In this document: positions 8,893 to 18,336 of the stretch, one piece after another
How the letters are laid out: each line of letters starts with the position of its first letter
Numbering within the stretch: the stretch's first letter is position 1
Assembly (NCBI GenBank): GCA_022784065.1
Contig: JALFUO010000029.1
Location: forward strand, 1-52,157
DNA: 52,157 nucleotides
Direction: 5' to 3'
From: Bacteroidales bacterium
GTDB taxonomy: Bacteria > Bacteroidota > Bacteroidia > Bacteroidales > Bacteroidaceae
The notes under the pieces: model-generated
The model's database searches: none
Seen by the model: only the letters and a program-made list of their open reading frames with translations
What the model was told of the DNA's origin: nothing
Position numbers and translations under genes: made by a program

Positions 8893-10029
8893 ATGAACAT
8901 CTCAAAACTTTTCGCAGCCACCCTGCTCTCGCTGGCAATGGCCACCACCGCCGCCGCACAGGAGGGGAAGGAAGCGCAGACCCGCTCCTATCCCTACTTC
9001 TTCGCCGGCATTCAAGGCGGAGCGCAAACCACCTTCACCAACTACGATGCCACGAAACTCATCACGCCCATTGGCGGCGTCAACGTGGGTGCCATGCTCG
9101 CCCCCGCCGTCGGCGCACGCCTGCACGTGAGCGGCATCAACAATAAGGGCGGCTTCCGCTATTCGGGTCAGAAGTACGACTACAACTACGCCGTCACCGA
9201 CCTCGACCTCATGCTCAACCTCTGCCGCGTCCTCGCCCCGAGCAAGGAAACGCTTATGGACCTTTACCTCATCGGCGGCGCAGGCTTCGGCGTGACGTGG
9301 AACAACGACGACTTCAAGCAGCTCGCCGCAGATGCACTCGCCGATGGCAACCTGCACCTCGGTTGGGACGACCGCCGCTTCGTGCACAACTTCCGCGTGG
9401 GTCTGCAACTTGAGGCCAACGTGTCGAAACTCATCGGCATCAACCTCGAAGTGACCGCCAACAACCTGCAAGACCGCTTCAACACGAAGCTCAACGGCCA
9501 CGGCGACTGGCAGCTGCAAGCCCTCATCGGCGTGAACTTCCGCTTCGGCGGCAAGAAGAAGGCCGCAGAACCCGTTTACGTGCCGCAGCCCGCGCCCGTA
9601 CAGCCCGAGAAACCCCAGACAGCCGCCACAGCGCCCGTAGAAAAGCCCGCCGCTAAGCCCCAGCCTAAACCGCAGCCTAAGCCTGCGGAGCGCAAGCTTG
9701 AAACGACCGATGTAACCGTGCATTTCGCCCTTGCCAAGACAGAGGTGACGGAAGAGGAGGAAGCAAAGGTGGCAGCCTTTGCCCAGTGGCTCAAAGCGCA
9801 CCCCACCGCCAACGCTGAGATTACGGGATATGCCGATGCTGGCACGGGCAACAAGCGCATCAACCGCAACCTGTCGCAGCAGCGCGTACTGGCAGTGGCC
9901 AAGCTCCTCACCGAGAAATACGGCGTGCCCGCCGCGCGCATCACGACGGCCTATAAGGGCGACACTGTCCAGCCCTTTGCTGCCAACGAAGCCAATCGCG
10001 TGGTCATCGGCACGGCGGCTGAGAAATAA
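8893..10029 (+). CDS. OmpA family protein (N-terminal beta-barrel, Pro/Lys linker, C-terminal OmpA peptidoglycan-binding domain)
   Basis: Linker KPAAKPQPKPQPKPAERK; C-terminal ITGYADAGTGNKRINRNLSQQRVLAVAKLLTEKYGV. Confidence 0.92.
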   Translation: MNISKLFAATLLSLAMATTAAAQEGKEAQTRSYPYFFAGIQGGAQTTFTNYDATKLITPIGGVNVGAMLAPAVGARLHVSGINNKGGFRYSGQKYDYNYAVTDLDLMLNLCRVLAPSKETLMDLYLIGGAGFGVTWNNDDFKQLAADALADGNLHLGWDDRRFVHNFRVGLQLEANVSKLIGINLEVTANNLQDRFNTKLNGHGDWQLQALIGVNFRFGGKKKAAEPVYVPQPAPVQPEKPQTAATAPVEKPAAKPQPKPQPKPAERKLETTDVTVHFALAKTEVTEEEEAKVAAFAQWLKAHPTANAEITGYADAGTGNKRINRNLSQQRVLAVAKLLTEKYGVPAARITTAYKGDTVQPFAANEANRVVIGTAAEK

Positions 10030-10063
10030 CATTCCCGCCCTTTTGGTGCAGAAATGGCATAAA

Positions 10064-10106
10064 TTATAGGCACGTTCTTAATTTATTTGAATGTGCCTAT
10101 AATATT
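10064..10106 (+). terminator. Terminator-like hairpin downstream of the OmpA-family gene
   Basis: ATTATAGGCACgTTC ... GAAtGTGCCTATAAT followed by TTTT. Confidence 0.75.
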
Positions 10107-10215
10107 TTATATATGCCCAACGTTATATAAACAGCGCAGCAGGTCTCAGAAGCGGAGACCTGGCAACGAATGCCGCAATCCGATAAAAACATTCAACCCT
10201 TAATCTTTTATTATT

Positions 10216-11088
10216 ATGCAAACAATCCAGAACGAAGAACTGCGCGTGGTGGTTAGCCCCGTTGGCGCACAGATGCAGAACCTTACGGACGTAAAAACCG
10301 GCCGTGAATATCTTTGGCAAGGCGATGCCCGCTATTGGCAGGAACGCAACCCTATACTTTTCCCCATTGTAGGCGGCATGTGGAACGGCGTGACGCGTGT
10401 GGACGGCAAGGAAGTGCGTATCCCGAAGCACGGCATCATGCGTCAGAAAACGTGGACCGTTAAAGAGCAATCCGAAACAGCCGTTACTTACGAGTACAAC
10501 GGCACTGTGGGCGATTTTGAGATTTTCCCCTTTGCTTTCCACCTTGAAGTGACCTATCGCCTCGAAGACCGCAAAGTCGTGGCCGAGTTTAAGGTTAAGA
10601 ATACCGGCGGAGCCGACCTTTGGTTCCAAATGGGCGGACACCCGGGCATCAATCTCCCCGAATGGAAAGAGGAGAACGCCGTTGACGGCTATCTGCGCCT
10701 CGAAGGCACGCCTAAGAGCTTGCTCCGCGCTGGCGATCAAGGTTGCCTCGAGCCCGAGCGCGTACCCGTGCCCCTTACCGAAGACGGCCTCGTGCCCCTC
10801 ACCGTGGAAACGTTCGCCAATGAAGCCCTCATTTTCGACGATCACCAAATCAGCGCAGCCACCGTGCTCGACCTCAACCGCCAGCCTGTGGCGCGCGTTG
10901 AGAGCACTGCGCCCGTTTGGCTCTTCTGGTCGCCCACCGGCGTACATTCTCCCTTCGTCTGCGCCGAACCGTGGTACGGCCTCTGCGACCACCAGCATTT
11001 CGAAGGCGACATATCAGAACGTCCCTTCATTAACTGCGCCCACAGCAACGAGACTTGGGAAGGCGGTTACAGCGTAGAAGTATTTTAA
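10216..11088 (+). CDS. Aldose 1-epimerase family protein
   Basis: GREYLWQGDARYWQERNPILFPIVGGMWNG and HGIMRQKTW ... GGHPGIN motifs. Confidence 0.9.
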   Translation: MQTIQNEELRVVVSPVGAQMQNLTDVKTGREYLWQGDARYWQERNPILFPIVGGMWNGVTRVDGKEVRIPKHGIMRQKTWTVKEQSETAVTYEYNGTVGDFEIFPFAFHLEVTYRLEDRKVVAEFKVKNTGGADLWFQMGGHPGINLPEWKEENAVDGYLRLEGTPKSLLRAGDQGCLEPERVPVPLTEDGLVPLTVETFANEALIFDDHQISAATVLDLNRQPVARVESTAPVWLFWSPTGVHSPFVCAEPWYGLCDHQHFEGDISERPFINCAHSNETWEGGYSVEVF

Positions 11089-11090
11089 TA

Positions 11091-11138
11091 ACGGGGCGAC
11101 GTGTGCAAATGCCACGTCGCCCCGTATGGTTTTTTGTT
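11091..11138 (+). terminator. Rho-independent terminator
   Basis: ACGGGGCGACGTG-tgcaaatgc-CACGTCGCCCCGT then GGTTTTTTG. Confidence 0.85.
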
Positions 11139-11161
11139 AATGCAAGTTCAATGAATGTTTT

Positions 11162-11845
11162 TCAATCCTCGTTGCGCGAGAAGCGGTAGGAAAGGGACAC
11201 GAGCCCCGAGAGGTTGCGGCCGCCGCCCGAGGTGAAGGGCACGAGGCCGAAGTCTGCCTCCACGCCGAGGGTGATGCCGCTCGGGAACTGATAACCCGCC
11301 AGGGCCTGTATGCCGGCATCAAACCGCCGGGCACCGGGAGCGGAGAAGGTGTTGCGGTCGTAATAGAGTTTGCTGCCGCCCTGCTGCGTGCCGTCGCCCT
11401 TGGTCTTCTGTTTGCCCGCAACGCCGCAGGCAAGGTAAGGGCCTAAACCGACGACTATGTACTTGCCCTCTCCCATTCGGAAGTAGTAATTGAACACGAG
11501 GGGCAACTCGAAATAGCCTGCCGAGGTGGAGCGGCTCATGATGCCCGTGAGGGGCTGTCCCGTCTCCTCGTTGAACCGCTGCTGCCCGTTGTCATCGTAG
11601 ATGAAGACCTGGCTGTTGGGGTCTTTCCAGCCTTTGCCGTAAAATACGAGGGAGGGCGCGAACGTGAGTTTCTGATTGAACTCGTATTCATAGCCCACGC
11701 CGATTTTGTACGCGCCGACGGCACGGGCGTTCCCGTAGTGCGTGGCCAGTCCGCCGCCGACTTTCAGAAAGATGTTTTGCGCGGCGAGTGGCAGGCTGAG
11801 GCACATGGCAAGCAGCATCAGGGTGCAAAGGAGGGTACGCTTCAT
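11162..11845 (-). CDS. Outer-membrane beta-barrel (PorT-like) protein
   Basis: Signal peptide MKRTLLCTLMLLAMCLSLPLAAQ; beta-barrel pattern; C-terminal GLVSLSYRF. Confidence 0.8.
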   Translation of the reverse strand: MKRTLLCTLMLLAMCLSLPLAAQNIFLKVGGGLATHYGNARAVGAYKIGVGYEYEFNQKLTFAPSLVFYGKGWKDPNSQVFIYDDNGQQRFNEETGQPLTGIMSRSTSAGYFELPLVFNYYFRMGEGKYIVVGLGPYLACGVAGKQKTKGDGTQQGGSKLYYDRNTFSAPGARRFDAGIQALAGYQFPSGITLGVEADFGLVPFTSGGGRNLSGLVSLSYRFSRNED

Positions 11846-11920
11846 GGGGATTTTATTATTTTATGGAGAGCTAATCTAAAAATTCAGGTCTCACGAGTAG
11901 AGGCATTTAGCACAGCGCCC

Positions 11921-13741
11921 CTACTCAAAGAACTGCTTCCAGTCGTCACGGCCGTGCTTCCTGCGGTCGTTGGCAAACTCGGCTTCGATTTGCTCGCGGC
12001 GTGCCGCCTTCTTGGTCTTTCGCTTGGGGCGTTCGGCGTTGCGCGGCGCGAAGTCGCCCTCATCTTCGGGGTCTGCCCAGTCAACCACCACCTTACGCTC
12101 GCCCACTTTCACGCGTTTCATCTTTTGCAGCACGCGCATGGCATCGGCTTCGGGCACTTCAAAGAACGAGCAGTTGGTGGTGAGGTCGATGCGCCCGATA
12201 TCCACCTTCGCGCCCTTGACGTGGCGGTTCACGAGGTTGATGATTTCTCGGGCGTAGAAGTTATCGCGCTTACCGAGGTTAATAAAGAGACGCTTGTAGC
12301 CCGCCTCAGCCTTGCGCGGCCCGCCCTGAGGCCCGCGCCGTTCGGCACGCTCGCCGCCGCGTTCGCGGCGCGGTTTTTCGTCGCGTGCTTTGTCGTCGCG
12401 CTCGCGACGTTCGGAGGGCTGCATGATTTCGGGCGCGTCGGCGTAGTATTTGAGGAAATGGCCGAACTCACGGCTCACGATGCGCTTCACAACGTCCTCT
12501 TTAGAGAGCCATTCCAGTTTGCGGAACACTTCGGGGAGGAAGGGCGCGATTTCCGTTTCGTCGACTTCGATGCGCTCTATTTCGTCGATCACGCGATAGA
12601 GTTGCTTGGTGCAGATTTCTTTCGGTTCGGGTAGAGTGGCGGCTTCAAACTTCTTTTGAATCACCTTTTCGATGATGCGCACCTTGCCCTTCTCGCGCAG
12701 GTGGATGATGCTGATGCTCGTGCCGCGTTTGCCGGCGCGTCCCGTGCGGCCGGAGCGGTGCGTGTAGTTTTCCACGTCGTCGGGCAAGCCGTAGTTAATC
12801 ACGTGCGTGAGGTCTTCCACGTCGAGACCGCGCGCCGCCACGTCGGTAGCCACGAGGAGCTGCGTGCGGTGCTGGCGGAACTTCTGCATCGTGAGGTCGC
12901 GCTGCGCCTGCGAGAGGTCGCCGTGGAGGGCTTCGGCGTTGTAGCCGTCGCGGATCAGGAGGTCGGCGATTTCCTGCGTTTCCATGCGCGTGCGGCAAAA
13001 TACGATGGCGTAGATGCGCGGGTAGTAGTCCACGATGCGCTTGAGTGCCAAATACTTGTCGCGGGCGTGGACGAGGTAGTAAATATGATTGACATGCTCT
13101 GCACCCTCATTGCGCGAGCCGACCACGATTTCCTTGTAATCTTTGAGGTAACTCTTGGCGATGCGCTCGATCTCCTTGCCCATCGTGGCGGAGAATAGCA
13201 GCGTGTTGCGCTCGGCGGGCACGCCGGCAAGAATGGCGTCGATGCTTTCAGAGAACCCCATGTTGAGCATCTCGTCGGCCTCGTCGAGCACCACGTTTTC
13301 AACGGCGTCGAGCCTTGCCACGCCGCGCTCCATAAGGTCGATGAGGCGACCGGGCGTTGCCACGATGACCTGCACACCGCGCTTGAGGGCGCGGATCTGC
13401 GAGTCGAATGAAGCACCGCCGTAGACAGCCAGTACGTGCAGCCCTTCGATGTAGCGCGAATAGTCTTTGAGGTCCTCGCAGATTTGGAGGCACAGTTCGC
13501 GGGTAGGACTGAGAATCACGGCCTGCGTGCGCTTGTCTTCGGGATTTACTTTCTGCAAAACGGGCAGACCGTAGGCGGCGGTCTTGCCCGTGCCGGTTTG
13601 CGCCAGGGCTATGACATCGTTGCCTTCGCCAAGCAGATAGGGGATTACTTCTTCTTGCACGGGCATCGGGTGTTCATAGCCCATTTCAGTGATGGCGCGG
13701 AGCAAGTCTTCCGAGACGCCGAGTTCTTCAAATGTTTTCAA
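11921..13741 (-). CDS. DEAD/DEAH-box ATP-dependent RNA helicase with C-terminal DbpA-type RNA-binding domain
   Basis: AQTGTGKTAAYGLP, VLDEADEMLNMGF, SATM, HRSGRTGRAG; C-terminal RLFINLGKRDNFYAREIINLV. Start set to TTG at 13741 (MKTFEELGVSEDLL); the ORF track uses ATG at 13795. Confidence 0.93.
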   Translation of the reverse strand: MKTFEELGVSEDLLRAITEMGYEHPMPVQEEVIPYLLGEGNDVIALAQTGTGKTAAYGLPVLQKVNPEDKRTQAVILSPTRELCLQICEDLKDYSRYIEGLHVLAVYGGASFDSQIRALKRGVQVIVATPGRLIDLMERGVARLDAVENVVLDEADEMLNMGFSESIDAILAGVPAERNTLLFSATMGKEIERIAKSYLKDYKEIVVGSRNEGAEHVNHIYYLVHARDKYLALKRIVDYYPRIYAIVFCRTRMETQEIADLLIRDGYNAEALHGDLSQAQRDLTMQKFRQHRTQLLVATDVAARGLDVEDLTHVINYGLPDDVENYTHRSGRTGRAGKRGTSISIIHLREKGKVRIIEKVIQKKFEAATLPEPKEICTKQLYRVIDEIERIEVDETEIAPFLPEVFRKLEWLSKEDVVKRIVSREFGHFLKYYADAPEIMQPSERRERDDKARDEKPRRERGGERAERRGPQGGPRKAEAGYKRLFINLGKRDNFYAREIINLVNRHVKGAKVDIGRIDLTTNCSFFEVPEADAMRVLQKMKRVKVGERKVVVDWADPEDEGDFAPRNAERPKRKTKKAARREQIEAEFANDRRKHGRDDWKQFFE

Positions 13742-13815
13742 TGTGAGAAAATAATAAATAATGAGCGTGAAGAACAAAACCGTTTCAAGAAGCAATGCGA
13801 ACGATTGCGCTAAAA

Positions 13816-13905
13816 GTGTCTGGAAGACACTACGGAGCGAAGCGACAGTAACCGGGGACGAAGTCCTCGGTCAGGCGCATTGAGGCCGATGTGCCTGGAA
13901 GGCAC
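13816..13905. repeat. Hairpin repeat pair GTGTCTggaAGACAC / GTGCCTggaAGGCAC plus intervening hairpin
   Basis: Copies at 13816-13830 and 13891-13905; intervening ACCGGGGACgaaGTCCTCGGT; third family member at 50823-50837. Confidence 0.8.
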
Positions 13906-14155
13906 TACGCCATAGGACGACGCTCTGCCGCAGGCAGGAACTCTTTATCCTTCACAATAAAAATAGAGCATTTGCCCTGCAAAGTTAGGAAAAGTTTGGG
14001 CGATTTTCGGGCGTTAAGCCGCTTATCTTATAAGGAAATGCAAAAAAAACGCCGCCGCGCACCCCGCGCTTGCGATTTTATCCATAATTTTGCAAGTTAG
14101 TGTGCATCTTGCTCCGCAGCAAGGCATGATTTCCGCAACAGCTTTATTCAAAATA

Positions 14156-17100
14156 ATGAAGAGATTTCAACTTGTAAACAACCTTACCGGCTGGCTCGCT
14201 TTCCTCGTGGCTGCCTTTACGTATTGCAGCACCGTTGAGCCTACCGCAAGTTTTTGGGACTGTCCCGAGTTCATCACCACGGCCTTCAAGCTCGAAGTGG
14301 GGCATCCCCCCGGAGCACCTTTCTTCATGCTGACGGGCAACCTGTTCTCGCAATTCACCGATGACCCCGCCAAGGTGGCCTACTGCGTGAACATCATGTC
14401 GGCACTGCTTTCGGCCATGTGTATTCTCTTCCTCTTCTGGAGCATCACGCACCTCGCCCGCAAACTCATCTGCACCGACGGCATCGTCACCACGTGGACG
14501 CAGACAATATTAATAATGGCGTGCGGTCTGACGGGCGCGCTGGCTTACACGTGGAGCGACACGTTCTGGTTCTCGGCCGTCGAGGGCGAAGTTTATGCCT
14601 ACTCCTCGATGTTCACCGCCTTGGTGTTCTGGCTCATCCTGAAATGGGAGGACCACGCCGACGAGCCCCACTCCGACCGCTGGCTCGTGCTTATTTTCTA
14701 CCTCACGGGGCTTAGCATCGGCGTGCACCTGCTCAACCTGCTCTGCCTGCCCGCCATCGCCTTGGTATATTATTATAAAAAATCGCCCCAAGCCGGCCTG
14801 CGCGGCTCGCTCATCGCGCTCGGCGTGTCGATGGTGCTCGTGGCCGCCGTGCTCTACGGCGTGGTGCCCGGCATCGTGAAGGTGGGCGGTTGGTTTGAGT
14901 TGTTCTTCGTGAATACCCTCGGCCTGCCGTTCAACACGGGCATGGTGGTCTATCTGCTCGTACTGATCGGCGTGGTGCTCACCGCTATTTGGAGCACCAC
15001 GAAGAAAGACCGCAAACGCTCCGTCGTGCTCTACACGCTCTCCGTCGCCCTGCTCGGCATACCGTTCTACGGCCACGGCGGCAGCGCAATCGCCATCGGC
15101 GTCGTTGTGCTCGGCGCACTCGTATTTGTGCTGAACATGAAAGACAAGGAGGGCAACTACCTGCTGCGCAAGCGTTTCCTCAACACCTCGCTGCTCTGCA
15201 TGCTGATGCTGATGATAGGCTACTCCTCGTATGCCGTCATCGTGATCCGCTCCACGCAGAACACGCCGATGGACCAAAACTCGCCCGAAGACATCTTCAC
15301 CCTCGGCACCTACCTCGGCCGTGAGCAATACGGCAGCCGCCCACTCTTTATGGGCGAAGCCTACAACTCGCAGGAACAGGCCTTGGCAGCCGATGCCATA
15401 GGCTACGAGAAAGGCGAGCGCATTCAGCGCAAGGAAAAGGCTTCTGCCGACGAAAAAGACAGTTACGAGACGGTATCGGAAACCACAGGGCTTACCTATC
15501 CCAGTGCCTTGACGATGCTCTTCCCGCGCATCTATTCCGCCAGCCACGCGCAAGCCTACGACGACTGGTTGGGCGGCGTGCCGATGAAGCAGGTGACGTT
15601 CCGCACCGCCGACGGCTACGACTATCCGGGCGAAATACCCACACAGGGCGCCAACCTGCGCTTCTTCCTGTCGTATCAGGTGAACTTCATGTACTGGCGC
15701 TACTTCATGTGGAACTTTGCCGGCAGACAGAACGACATTCAGGGCAACGGCGAACTCGAGCACGGCAACTGGATAACGGGCATACCGTTTATCGACAATG
15801 CCATGTACGGCGACCAGAGCCTGCTGCCCGACGTGCTTAAAGAAAACAAGGGACACAACGTATTCTACTGCCTCCCGCTGCTGCTCGGCCTGCTCGGCCT
15901 CTTCTGGCAAGCCTACAAAGGCGAGCGCGGCATCAGGCAATTCTGGGTGGTGTTCTTCCTCTTCTTCATGACGGGCTTGGCCATCGTGCTCTACCTGAAC
16001 CAAACGCCGCAGCAGCCGCGCGAACGCGACTATGCCTACGCCGGCTCGTTCTATGCCTTCGCCATTTGGATTGGCCTCGGCGTTGCAGCCATCGCCGACT
16101 GGCTGGGCAGCCTGCTGAAAAAGCAACCCGTGGCAGTCGCCGTGGCTTCCGTCATCGGCATTCTCGTGCCGCTGCAGATGGTAAGCCAAACGTGGGACGA
16201 CCACGACCGCTCCGACCGCTACGCCTGCCGCGACTTCGGGCTCAACTACCTGAACACGCTGCCCGACGACGGCAAGCCCATCATCTTTACCAACGGCGAC
16301 AACGACACCTTCCCCCTCTGGTACAATCAGGAAACGGAAGGCAACCGCACAGACGCCCGCGTGTGCAACCTCTCGTACCTGCAAACCGACTGGTATACCG
16401 ACCAAATGCTGCGTCCCGCCTACGACTCGCCCGCGCTGCCCATCACGTGGCCGAGGCTCTGCTACGTAGACAACGGCAAGCACACGTTCTACCCCATCCG
16501 CCCCGAAGATAAAAGCATTCTCGAAGAGATAAAGAAAAAAGACCCGACGGTCGACCCCTACGAACTCAGTTACGTGCTCGACCATTTCGTGGCGCGTCCC
16601 GAGGGCGGCTATTTCCCCACCGACAGCCTTGTGCTTACCGTGGACAAAGAGGCGGTGCGCCGCTCGGGTATGATGATCCCCGGCGACTCTATCCCCGACA
16701 AGATGCAGATTTCCCTCAAAAAGGCCTACGAAAGGCAGCGCGGGCTGTATCGCGTGGACGTCATGATTTACGAAATGCTCGCCCGCACCAACTGGAAGCG
16801 CCCGATGTATATGAGCGTCACGCTCGGCCCGAGCAACTACGCCGGCCTCGAAAACTTCCTCGTGCTCGAAGGCCTTGCCTACCGCATCACGCCGTTCAAC
16901 TTCGGCACGATGCGCACTGTAGATGCCGACAAAATGTACAGCAACATGATGAACCGCTTCGCCTTCGGCAACGTCAAGGCTAAGGGCATCTACCTCGACG
17001 AAACCGTGATGCGCATGTGCCAGACGCACCGCCGGATGCTCTGCCTCCTTGCCAAGTCGCTGCTCGACAAGGGCGAGACCGAAAAGGCGCGCAACGTGCT

Positions 17101-17467
17101 GCGCAAATGCAAGGAGGAACTGCCAGCAGAAAATATCCCCTACGAATACGACGATGAAGACATTGCCTATCTGTGGTATCAAGTGGGAGAGAAGAAGGAA
17201 GCAGAGCGCGTGTGCAAGGAAGTGCTGAAATACGATTTCCAATATTTCGCTTACCTCAACTCGCTTTCGCCCGAACGGCAGCGCACTTACGTACGCACCG
17301 CCTACTATCTGTTCCGAGGCCTTATAAGCAACCTGCAAGTGCTCAACATGGCAGAGTCGAAAGACATGAAGCACTACGAAGCCGAATACCAAAAACTGCT
17401 CGATACGCCAGTGGGCACCTCGGCGGCAAATCTCTATATGGAGCAGATGCAAGGCTACGGCGAATAA
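14156..17467 (+). CDS. DUF2723 domain-containing membrane protein (PMT/glycosyltransferase-like)
   Basis: MKRFQLVNNLTGWLAFLVAAFTYCSTVEPTASFWDCPEFITTAFKLEVGHPPGAPFF is typical of Bacteroidetes DUF2723 proteins. In-frame ATG at 14156 preferred over 14090. Confidence 0.93.
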   Translation: MKRFQLVNNLTGWLAFLVAAFTYCSTVEPTASFWDCPEFITTAFKLEVGHPPGAPFFMLTGNLFSQFTDDPAKVAYCVNIMSALLSAMCILFLFWSITHLARKLICTDGIVTTWTQTILIMACGLTGALAYTWSDTFWFSAVEGEVYAYSSMFTALVFWLILKWEDHADEPHSDRWLVLIFYLTGLSIGVHLLNLLCLPAIALVYYYKKSPQAGLRGSLIALGVSMVLVAAVLYGVVPGIVKVGGWFELFFVNTLGLPFNTGMVVYLLVLIGVVLTAIWSTTKKDRKRSVVLYTLSVALLGIPFYGHGGSAIAIGVVVLGALVFVLNMKDKEGNYLLRKRFLNTSLLCMLMLMIGYSSYAVIVIRSTQNTPMDQNSPEDIFTLGTYLGREQYGSRPLFMGEAYNSQEQALAADAIGYEKGERIQRKEKASADEKDSYETVSETTGLTYPSALTMLFPRIYSASHAQAYDDWLGGVPMKQVTFRTADGYDYPGEIPTQGANLRFFLSYQVNFMYWRYFMWNFAGRQNDIQGNGELEHGNWITGIPFIDNAMYGDQSLLPDVLKENKGHNVFYCLPLLLGLLGLFWQAYKGERGIRQFWVVFFLFFMTGLAIVLYLNQTPQQPRERDYAYAGSFYAFAIWIGLGVAAIADWLGSLLKKQPVAVAVASVIGILVPLQMVSQTWDDHDRSDRYACRDFGLNYLNTLPDDGKPIIFTNGDNDTFPLWYNQETEGNRTDARVCNLSYLQTDWYTDQMLRPAYDSPALPITWPRLCYVDNGKHTFYPIRPEDKSILEEIKKKDPTVDPYELSYVLDHFVARPEGGYFPTDSLVLTVDKEAVRRSGMMIPGDSIPDKMQISLKKAYERQRGLYRVDVMIYEMLARTNWKRPMYMSVTLGPSNYAGLENFLVLEGLAYRITPFNFGTMRTVDADKMYSNMMNRFAFGNVKAKGIYLDETVMRMCQTHRRMLCLLAKSLLDKGETEKARNVLRKCKEELPAENIPYEYDDEDIAYLWYQVGEKKEAERVCKEVLKYDFQYFAYLNSLSPERQRTYVRTAYYLFRGLISNLQVLNMAESKDMKHYEAEYQKLLDTPVGTSAANLYMEQMQGYGE

Positions 17468-17490
17468 CCAAGCAAGAAAAGCGCGTAGAG

Positions 17491-18102
17491 ATGATCATCG
17501 AGCAGCCCGCCATATTCCTCCGATGGCTCTATCCCCAAGCCCTTTGGCGTATGGATAGAAAGGAGCGCGCCGTATACCTCACCTTCGACGACGGCCCCAT
17601 ACCCGAGGTAACGCCGTGGGTGCTCGATGTCCTCGACCACTACGGCATCAAGGCTACTTTCTTCATGGTGGGCGACAACGTGCGCAAGCACCCCGAGGAG
17701 TTCCGAATGGTGCGCGAGCGCGGCCATCGCCTCGGCAACCACACGTACAATCATATTGGCGGTTTGCTCCACGGTATCTCGTCCTATGTGCACAATGTGG
17801 AGTGTGCCAACACTTATCTGCACACCGACCTCTTCCGGCCGCCGCACGGCTGGATGAAGTGGGGGCAATATATTATCGTGAAAGAGAAATACCGCGTGGT
17901 GATGTGGGACCTCGTGACGCGCGACTATTCCAAGCACCTCAGCGGGCGCGATGTGCTGCTCAACGTGCGCCGCTACGCCCGCCCGGGCAGCATCATCACT
18001 TTCCACGACTCAGTGAAAAGCTACGAGAAGCTCACCTACGCCCTGCCCCGCGCCATAGAATGGCTGAGTTCGCAAGGGTACGCGTTCAAAGTGTTCGATT
18101 GA
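17491..18102 (+). CDS. Polysaccharide deacetylase family protein (NodB homology)
   Basis: AVYLTFDDGPIPEVTPWVLDVLDHYGIKATFFMVGDNVRKHPEEFRMVRERGHRLGNHTYNH. Confidence 0.94.
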   Translation: MIIEQPAIFLRWLYPQALWRMDRKERAVYLTFDDGPIPEVTPWVLDVLDHYGIKATFFMVGDNVRKHPEEFRMVRERGHRLGNHTYNHIGGLLHGISSYVHNVECANTYLHTDLFRPPHGWMKWGQYIIVKEKYRVVMWDLVTRDYSKHLSGRDVLLNVRRYARPGSIITFHDSVKSYEKLTYALPRAIEWLSSQGYAFKVFD

Positions 18103-18129
18103 AAATACTATTTGAGTTAACAAGGCAGA

Positions 18130-18182
18130 TAATAACGATGCGCCGATTTTGAGAAATCAAAAATCGGCGCATCGTTATTTGT
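18130..18182 (+). terminator. Strong bidirectional terminator-like hairpin
   Basis: AATAACGATGCGCCGATTTT-gagaaatc-AAAAATCGGCGCATCGTTATT. Confidence 0.85.
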
Positions 18183-18336
18183 TAAAAGGAAACGTTTGGG
18201 CAAGGCAAACTCACATTTTACTTTTTCACGGAGAAAAACAGCCTTGAAGGTAAAATAATGCGTAACGCGTGCGAGGAAACATATTTCGGTCCTTTACGAG
18301 GCGCGGCGAAAAAGCAACCCACCTTAACCCTTCCCC

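Noticed and set aside
8902-10032. 376-aa minus-strand ORF
   Set aside because: Exact antisense of the OmpA-family gene.
14510-17452. 980-aa antisense ORF opposite the DUF2723 gene
   Set aside because: Mirror of a strongly coding, GC3-rich gene in a fixed antisense phase; His/Val/Glu-rich composition typical of spurious antisense ORFs; no signal peptide or known motif.
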